Shown: piece by piece, positions 5,752-10,856 of the stretch
Layout: each line of letters opens with the position of its first letter
How positions within the stretch are numbered: position 1 is the stretch's first letter
Assembly: GCA_947088195.1 (NCBI GenBank)
Contig: CAMUFS010000074.1
Span: forward strand, 1 to 10,856
DNA: 10,856 nucleotides
Source of the DNA: an uncultured Clostridia bacterium
Lineage (GTDB): Bacteria > Bacillota > Clostridia > Lachnospirales > Lachnospiraceae
Direction: 5' to 3'
Made by a program: the position numbers and the translations under genes
Notes under the pieces: model-generated
The model's input: the letters and a program-made list of their open reading frames with translations, nothing else
Database searches by the model: none
What the model was told of the DNA's origin: nothing

Positions 5752-6624
5752 TTATTTGTTTTTTATATTTTTTCTTCTTCGTCTGCGGAGGCTGAGATCT
5801 GCCAGAGTATGAGCAATCATAGGCTCAAAGAAAGCATTAATCTCTCCTCCAAGGAACAAGATGTACATACAGAAGTACAGCCATAGCATTAAGATTACAA
5901 TACCGGCAAGACTTCCATACATATAAGAATAATTGCTGAAATTATCAACATATACAGAAAAAACAAAGGAAAAGATCATCCAGCCGGCGGAGGCGAACAA
6001 AGCCCCCGGAAGCTGTTTGACAAAATTTGTTTTTCGGCTTGGCATAACCGTATAGATAAAGGAAAAGAAGCACATCAAAAGAGCCAGTGCAAGCAAGGTG
6101 CGCAGGCTGATAAAAGTAGCGGCGAGAGCATGAAGAATAGGGAAGCGGCTTGCAATCACAGAATAGATGCTGTTCCCAAATACCAAAAGCATAAGAGTAA
6201 ATAAAATAATCATTACAAAGGTAATTGTGTAAAAGCACGATACAATGCGAAGAACCAGATAGTTTCTGTTTTCCTCAATATCATATACAGAATTAAGCCC
6301 ATGGATCACAGCCATTGTGCCCCGTGAGGCGGACCAAACTGTGATAAGAGCGGATAAAGACAACAAAGTTCCCGAAGATTTCTGATAGAGATCTTCGATA
6401 ATATTAATAGCAAGGGATGTAAAATTATCTGGTATTACTTCAACAACAAAACGCAGGAAATCTGATTTTGTCACTGGTAGAAACTGAATTAGGTTTAGTA
6501 AGGTCATGATAATGGGAAAGACTGAGATCAGGATAAATAAAGCTGACTGTGCAGCAAAGGCGTTGACAAAATCATGCTTCATCTTGTATAAAAACTGATT
6601 TGCAATGCGAAAAAGCTTTTTCAT
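5752..6624 (-). CDS. YihY/BrkB-family inner membrane protein
   Basis: This is a 290-residue polytopic membrane protein with about six hydrophobic segments: roughly 26-47, 86-100, 128-150, 166-192, 206-226 and 236-259. The family signature YGSLAGI (236-242) followed by LWLYFCMYILFLGGEINAF (248-265) is clear, as is the early SALFILISVFPIIMTLLNLI (27-46). The C-terminus is cytoplasm-type and very basic (LRRRRRKNIKNK). The family was once labelled ribonuclease BN (rbn), but that activity belongs to another protein; the true role of YihY/BrkB is unsettled. The start is supported by GAGG 8 bases before the ATG on the minus strand. It converges on the SpoIID-domain gene with only 12 bases between stops and is divergent from recJ. 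No hairpin terminator is visible in the junction. Confidence 0.92.
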   Translation of the reverse strand: MKKLFRIANQFLYKMKHDFVNAFAAQSALFILISVFPIIMTLLNLIQFLPVTKSDFLRFVVEVIPDNFTSLAINIIEDLYQKSSGTLLSLSALITVWSASRGTMAVIHGLNSVYDIEENRNYLVLRIVSCFYTITFVMIILFTLMLLVFGNSIYSVIASRFPILHALAATFISLRTLLALALLMCFFSFIYTVMPSRKTNFVKQLPGALFASAGWMIFSFVFSVYVDNFSNYSYMYGSLAGIVILMLWLYFCMYILFLGGEINAFFEPMIAHTLADLSLRRRRRKNIKNK

Positions 6625-6694
6625 GGTCTACCTCGCTTTGTTATGATGATACATAGTTTACTACAAAAAGCTTTCGGCGTAAAGTCTATTGTAC

Positions 6695-6723
6695 TTGTTT
6701 TTTTGCCGTGTGGCAGATATAAT
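6695..6723 (+). promoter_or_regulatory. Sigma-A promoter of recJ
   Basis: TTGTTT (6695-6700) and a perfect TATAAT (6718-6723) with a 17-base spacer, lying in the 132-base divergent gap. The promoter of the opposite gene is less clear; a minus-strand TACAAT (6694-6689) is a possible -10 with no good -35. Confidence 0.75.
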
Positions 6724-6756
6724 AATGGTACGATAAGTGGCGTAAAGAGGTAATAT

Positions 6757-8469
6757 ATGGAAAAGTGGATGATATACAGCAAGAGGGCAGATTTTGCCGA
6801 GATAGGAAAGCGTTTTTCTGTCGATCCTGTAACCGCGCGCATTATCAGAAATAGAGATGTGGTGGGGGACGACGAGATTCGAAAATATTTGTATGGAACA
6901 AAGGAGGATATGTATTCACCGTGGCTTCTCAAAGATATGGAGAAGGCCGTGGGGATTCTTGAGCAAAAGATTGCAGAAGAAAGAAAAATTCGTATTATCG
7001 GTGATTATGATGCGGATGGCGTGAATGCCTCCTGCATTTTATTAAAGGGACTAAAGCGGTGTGGTGCGGAGGTTGACAGTGAGATTCCACATCGAAGGAT
7101 AGATGGTTATGGAATTAATGAACGTTTAATAGAAAAAGCAAAGGCTGACAATATTGACACAATCGTTACCTGTGACAATGGCATAGCTGCTATGGAGCAG
7201 ACAATATATGCGAAAAACCTTGGAATTACTATGATTATCACCGATCATCATGATGTTCCTTATGAGGAGAAGGAGGAGGGCAGAACGTATCTTGTGCCTT
7301 TGGCGGATGCTGTGATCAACGCAAAGCAGCAGGATTGTAGGTATCCTTTTAAGGAGCTGTGTGGTGCAGGAGTTGCCTATAAGCTAGTACAGGCATTGTA
7401 TGAAAGATTTGACATACCTTTGCAGGAGGCACAGGAGCTTTTGGAATTTGCGGCTGTGGCGACGGTCGGGGATGTGATGGAGCTTAAGGATGAGAACAGA
7501 ATTATTGTAAAAGAGGGACTTATGCGCTTAAAGCACACAAAAAATCCGGGACTTCGCTCTCTGATGTATGTCAATGGAATTGAGCCAAGCGCTTTAAATT
7601 CGTATCACATTGGTTTTATTATTGCCCCATGCTTGAATGCAGGAGGGAGGCTGGACACGGCAAAGCGCGCTCTGTCACTCTTGTTGTGTGAGGATAAGTT
7701 TGAGGCGGACAAGATGGCGGGGGAGCTGAAGGCTTTGAATGATAGCAGAAAGCTTATGACAGTTCAGGAGACGAAAAAGGCATGTGAGCTGCTTGACAAA
7801 TCTGGTGCAGAGGATAAGGTGTTGGTTGTCTATCTGCCAGAATGTCATGAGAGCCTTGCTGGAATTATTGCGGGCAGACTGAAGGAGCATTATTATAAGC
7901 CAGCATTTGTGCTGACAAAGACAGAGCATGGACTAAAGGGCTCTGGTAGATCGATCGAGGGATATTCTATGTTTGAGGAGCTAGTAAAGTGCAGAGAATA
8001 TCTGGATAAATTCGGGGGACATCCGATGGCAGCAGGGCTGTCTTTGCAGGAGGAAAATTTGGAGCCATTGAAACGGGCACTAAATGATAACTGTGCACTG
8101 ACACCGGAGGATTATACATGTAAGCGCTGGATTGATGTACAGATGCCATTGGGGTATATTACAAAAGAACTGATCCGAGATTTTTCTGTTTTGGAGCCAT
8201 TTGGCAGGGGAAATGAAAAGCCGTTGTTTGCAGAAAAGGATATTTATATCAGAAGTCTTAGAAGAGTTGGACAGAATCATAATGCCGTCAAGATGGTGGT
8301 GGAGGACAAAAACGGATGCCAGATGGAAGCCGTATATTTTGGGGATGCAGAGGTATTTACAGAGAAAGTACATATGGGCAGTACAATATCTGCGCTGTAT
8401 TATCCATCCATCAATGAGTACCGAGGAGTAGAAAAAATACAAATTACAATCTGTGGTTATAAAGTATAG
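6757..8469 (+). CDS. recJ: Single-stranded-DNA-specific exonuclease RecJ
   Basis: The 570-residue cytoplasmic nuclease degrades single-stranded DNA 5' to 3' in RecF-pathway recombination, mismatch repair and base-excision repair. All DHH-superfamily motifs are present: IIGDYDADG (80-88) with D83, D85 and D87; VTCDNGI (about 132-138); the name-giving DHH at 163-165; VINAKQQ; IAPCLNAGGRLDTA; and the DHHA1 motif GGHPMAAG (420-427). A C-terminal OB-like region follows, ending YRGVEKIQITICGY. The length is close to E. coli RecJ (577), so the protein is complete. The metal-binding residues look intact. The start is preceded by AGAGG about 8 bases upstream. It is transcribed alone; no hairpin terminator is evident after the stop, and a new promoter begins 18 bases later. 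Confidence 0.95.
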   Translation: MEKWMIYSKRADFAEIGKRFSVDPVTARIIRNRDVVGDDEIRKYLYGTKEDMYSPWLLKDMEKAVGILEQKIAEERKIRIIGDYDADGVNASCILLKGLKRCGAEVDSEIPHRRIDGYGINERLIEKAKADNIDTIVTCDNGIAAMEQTIYAKNLGITMIITDHHDVPYEEKEEGRTYLVPLADAVINAKQQDCRYPFKELCGAGVAYKLVQALYERFDIPLQEAQELLEFAAVATVGDVMELKDENRIIVKEGLMRLKHTKNPGLRSLMYVNGIEPSALNSYHIGFIIAPCLNAGGRLDTAKRALSLLLCEDKFEADKMAGELKALNDSRKLMTVQETKKACELLDKSGAEDKVLVVYLPECHESLAGIIAGRLKEHYYKPAFVLTKTEHGLKGSGRSIEGYSMFEELVKCREYLDKFGGHPMAAGLSLQEENLEPLKRALNDNCALTPEDYTCKRWIDVQMPLGYITKELIRDFSVLEPFGRGNEKPLFAEKDIYIRSLRRVGQNHNAVKMVVEDKNGCQMEAVYFGDAEVFTEKVHMGSTISALYYPSINEYRGVEKIQITICGYKV

Positions 8470-8486
8470 AAGAACAATATTTATAA

Positions 8487-8515
8487 TTGACACCCAATGT
8501 CGAAAATGGTATCCT
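8487..8515 (+). promoter_or_regulatory. Promoter of the pectin-related gene cluster
   Basis: A perfect TTGACA (8487-8492), a 17-base spacer and TATCCT (8510-8515), with TGG just before the -10 (extended -10 TGN) compensating the weaker hexamer. The predicted leader is about 85 bases long. Confidence 0.65.
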
Positions 8516-8549
8516 TAACATATACAACTGGTTATTCTTACTATATTAG

Positions 8550-8561
8550 GCCAAATTTGGC
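8550..8561. promoter_or_regulatory. Palindrome GCCAAATTTGGC, possible operator
   Basis: A perfect 12-base palindrome about 30 bases downstream of the predicted start of the cluster's transcript. A sugar-responsive repressor bound here would block elongation. This is inference from position and symmetry; no regulator gene is in the window. Confidence 0.4.
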
Positions 8562-8607
8562 TGGGCAATAATGAAATGGGACAGGAAAGAAAGGCAGGGA
8601 TAGCAGA

Positions 8608-9192
8608 ATGAGTTACAGGGAGTATATTAAGGAGTGTTTGGAGGGTGAGCCATCCAAGAACAGTGTGGAGGAGGCATATAAGGTTCTTCCCACTATGATG
8701 AAGCATGATACAGAAGATGGAAAGAAGGAAAATTACAACGCGATCCGCGATCATTTTAAGGAGATAGATAAGGAGTTTTATCAAGAGCATCAAGAGTTAT
8801 ATCTGCCAAAGGCAGCATTGTATCTGTTGAGCTTGATTGATACGATGTCGGTGATGTCACAGGAGATATTTGAGCATTACAAATATTTTGAGAGCTTGTA
8901 CAAAAAAGCTCTTCGCATTACACTTTCAAACTATAGTGAGGAAACCTGTATGCTTGCAGACAGGCTTGATGTGCCCGTGGGTGGAGGGAATCCTCCTGAT
9001 ATAGCGGGTTCTTTTATGGTTTCTTATGCGATATTAAAAGGATGCCGCATGAAAGCAATTCTTGCTGAGAAGTATCTGGGGATTGGGAAGGCGATGTATG
9101 AGACAGCGGCGGCGATGGCGGCAGAGGAGGATTTGACTGGGATGCCACAGGAGATGCACCTTGCTTACGAGGAATATCAGAGAGCATTATAG
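8608..9192 (+). CDS. Small protein resembling the C-terminal part of GH88/GH105 unsaturated-uronyl hydrolases
   Basis: The 194-residue soluble helical protein has no signal peptide. Residues ~66-175 read like the late helices of the (alpha/alpha)6 barrel of unsaturated rhamnogalacturonyl hydrolases (GH105/GH88). The stretches are LYLLSLIDTMSVMSQEIFEHY, KKALRITLSNYSEETCMLAD, GNPPDIAGSFMVSYAILKG and AEKYLGIGKAMYE; the last two match the family's SGSAMFAYALLKG and PEEYLEAAEKAYEG pattern. Full family members have about 350-380 residues. Here the N-terminal barrel half with the catalytic aspartate and conserved tryptophans, and the usual C-terminal GxAGLG-type ending, are missing. It may be an inactive remnant or a repurposed partner of the GH28 enzyme. 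The reading frame is clean. The ribosome binding site is weak (GCAGGGA about 7 bases upstream); an in-frame TGA at 8572-8574 limits earlier starts. The GH28 gene follows after 24 bases. The homology is from pattern memory. Confidence 0.5.
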   Translation: MSYREYIKECLEGEPSKNSVEEAYKVLPTMMKHDTEDGKKENYNAIRDHFKEIDKEFYQEHQELYLPKAALYLLSLIDTMSVMSQEIFEHYKYFESLYKKALRITLSNYSEETCMLADRLDVPVGGGNPPDIAGSFMVSYAILKGCRMKAILAEKYLGIGKAMYETAAAMAAEEDLTGMPQEMHLAYEEYQRAL

Positions 9193-9216
9193 TAGACAGG
9201 GAGGATTTGGGCGGAT

Positions 9217-10776
9217 ATGAGGTTTGATATTATATTTAAAGAGGCGCGTAGCTTTACATTGGAATGTAAGGATTCTGGCATTTTTCAATTAGAGGAAGAA
9301 TATGAGATCTATATAAATGATAAGCTGGCAGAGAAAACAGATAAAGTAGTACATACGGTTGGTGGGTTAAAGCCAGATACCGAATATAGCATCTATATCA
9401 AGCAGGGGGACGAGATCTCTGAGACAGTGATGCTTCGGACAGACTATGAGAGTTATACGCTTAATGTGCGAGATTTTGGCGCACTCGGTGACGGGGAGCG
9501 CGATGATACGGTGAGCATACAGGCAGCGATCTATGCCTGCCCGAAGGATGGGCGTGTGTTAGTGCCAGCGGGCGTGTATAAGATCACCTCTCTATTTATG
9601 AAGAGTGATGTAAGATTTGAGATTGCTGAGGGAGCAGTCTTATCGGCGTTTACGGAGAGGGAGAGATTTGCCGTGATGCCGGGGCTTATCGAGAGCTATG
9701 ATGAGAGCGATGAATATAATCTGGGCACATGGGAGGGAAATCCTCTGGATATGTTTGCTGCTATTATCACCTGTATCAATGTGTCAAATGTAGTGATTTA
9801 TGGCAAGGGTGTGATTGATGGATGTGCAAATCATGAGAATTGGTGGAAAAATCCAAAGCTTCGAAGGATTGCATGGCGCCCAAGGCAGATTTTTATGAGT
9901 CATTGTGAGAATATGACAGTGCAGGGGATTCAGGTTATGAATAGTCCTTCCTGGAATTTGCATCCATATTTTTCAAAAAATCTAAGGTTTATTGATCTAA
10001 AGATCTTAAATCCAAAGGATTCTCCAAACACAGATGGACTTGATCCAGAGTCCTGCGAGAATGTGGAGATTATTGGAGTTTATTTTTCGCTTGGCGATGA
10101 CTGTATTGCAATTAAGTCGGGCAAGATCTATATGGGTGCAAAGTACAAGGTGCCGTCTAAAAATCTGATGATTCGCCAGTGCTGCATGAGAGATGGGCAT
10201 GGATCGATCACAATCGGCAGTGAGATGGCGGCGGGTGTCATCAATCTAACGGTGAGAGATTGTCTATTTATCAACACGGACAGAGGCCTGCGCATTAAGA
10301 CCCGAAGAGGACGCGGAGAAGATGCCATTGTCGATGATGTGCTGTTTGAAAATATTCATATGGATCAAGTAATGACGCCATTTGTAATTAATTCCTTTTA
10401 TTTCTGTGACCCAGATGGGACCACAGAATATGTGCGGTCAAAGGAGGCACTTCCAATCGATGAGCGCACACCGAATATCAAAAAGCTTTCGTTTCGTAAT
10501 ATTGTCTGTACAAATTGCCATGTGGCTGCCGCTTTTCTGTATGGGCTGCCAGAGCGAAAGATTGAGAGAGTGGAGATGAAAAATATTTCTGTCACCTACA
10601 CAGAGAAGCCTATGATGGGCGTTCCTGCCATGATGGAGGGAATTGTACCCACCGTGAAGCAGGGAATCTATGCAAATAATATTGCCACTCTAGAAATTGA
10701 AAATGTAAAGGTAGAAGGCTGCGAGAGTGAAGTCCTAATGACAGAAAATATAGATACGCTTATTTCAGATAGATAG
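9217..10776 (+). CDS. GH28 family glycoside hydrolase, polygalacturonase type, with N-terminal fibronectin-III-like module
   Basis: The 519-residue enzyme hydrolyses alpha-1,4-galacturonic acid linkages of pectin or rhamnogalacturonan fragments. Residues ~1-75 form a small beta module with the fibronectin-III-like GLKPDTEYSIYI; the right-handed parallel beta-helix starts at VRDFGALGDGERDDT (~83-97). All GH28 catalytic motifs are present: SPNTDG (269-274) with D273; GDDC (293-296) with D294 and D295; GHGS (327-330) with H328; and RGLRIKT (356-362) with R359 and K361. There is no signal peptide or membrane segment, so it should act in the cytoplasm on imported oligogalacturonides, which suits an exo-acting enzyme. 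AGGGAGG (9198-9204) lies 12 bases before the ATG. It sits 24 bases after the small GH105-like gene and 38 bases before the next, so an operon is likely. The exact substrate cannot be told. Confidence 0.93.
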   Translation: MRFDIIFKEARSFTLECKDSGIFQLEEEYEIYINDKLAEKTDKVVHTVGGLKPDTEYSIYIKQGDEISETVMLRTDYESYTLNVRDFGALGDGERDDTVSIQAAIYACPKDGRVLVPAGVYKITSLFMKSDVRFEIAEGAVLSAFTERERFAVMPGLIESYDESDEYNLGTWEGNPLDMFAAIITCINVSNVVIYGKGVIDGCANHENWWKNPKLRRIAWRPRQIFMSHCENMTVQGIQVMNSPSWNLHPYFSKNLRFIDLKILNPKDSPNTDGLDPESCENVEIIGVYFSLGDDCIAIKSGKIYMGAKYKVPSKNLMIRQCCMRDGHGSITIGSEMAAGVINLTVRDCLFINTDRGLRIKTRRGRGEDAIVDDVLFENIHMDQVMTPFVINSFYFCDPDGTTEYVRSKEALPIDERTPNIKKLSFRNIVCTNCHVAAAFLYGLPERKIERVEMKNISVTYTEKPMMGVPAMMEGIVPTVKQGIYANNIATLEIENVKVEGCESEVLMTENIDTLISDR

Positions 10777-10814
10777 AAAATAGAATGTGCGTTGCACGGA
10801 ATGGAGGAGAGAAG

Positions 10815-10856
10815 ATGACAGATACACTGCGCTTGGGAATTAGAGGGCATGACATG
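10815..10856 (+). CDS. Start of a further gene, possibly a sugar phosphate isomerase/epimerase (3' end outside window)
   Basis: An ATG at 10815 is preceded by GGAGG (10803-10807) with a 7-base gap, and 14 codons are open to the window end (MTDTLRLGIRGHDM). The LRLGIRGHD start resembles the first strand of TIM-barrel sugar phosphate isomerase/epimerase proteins, which often sit beside pectin-utilisation hydrolases. Fourteen residues are too few to be sure. It follows the GH28 gene by 38 bases without a terminator and is probably co-transcribed. Confidence 0.5.
   Translation, partial: MTDTLRLGIRGHDM

Noticed and set aside
8080..8493. Minus-strand open frame of 137 codons inside recJ
   Set aside because: It is antisense to the well-supported recJ coding sequence, with no start site signals and no family resemblance.

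Overview
The window looks like chromosome of a gut-type Lachnospiraceae or related Clostridia. It is AT-rich, with strong AGGAGG-type ribosome binding sites and sigma-A promoters with 17-base spacers. The gene set also fits: an ATP-type PEP carboxykinase, a SpoIID/LytB-domain protein, a YvyF-like zinc-ribbon protein and a pectin-related glycoside hydrolase. No rRNA, tRNA, transposase, phage gene or CRISPR array was seen. The genus call is inference.

Left part (1-2210): the 3' end of an RsmB/RsmF-family rRNA cytosine-C5 methyltransferase gene, then a monocistronic pckA with a clear promoter, ribosome binding site and terminator.

Middle part (2211-3984) is mostly non-coding and is the most unusual stretch. 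It holds two copies, in opposite orientation and tail to tail, of a roughly 178-base structured repeat. The central ~91 bases are nearly identical in the two copies. They are closed by a perfect 25-bp stem whose sequence differs between copies at 11 of 25 positions while staying fully paired in each. A small zinc-ribbon/helix-turn-helix gene of the YvyF (TIGR03826) type follows. After it comes a ~190-base RNA gene that I identify as 6S RNA (ssrS) from its promoter, size, long closing stem, bubble hairpins and terminator.

Right part (3985-10856): a membrane-anchored SpoIID/LytB-domain protein is convergent with a YihY/BrkB-family membrane protein. The latter is divergent from recJ, a single-strand-DNA exonuclease. 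The window ends in what looks like the start of a pectin/galacturonide operon: a small protein resembling the C-terminal part of GH88/GH105 hydrolases but without a catalytic half, a cytoplasmic GH28 polygalacturonase-type enzyme with an N-terminal fibronectin-III-like module, and the first 14 codons of another gene, possibly a sugar phosphate isomerase/epimerase.

Most genes are independent housekeeping units. The last three genes run on one strand with short gaps and probably act together on oligogalacturonides imported into the cell.
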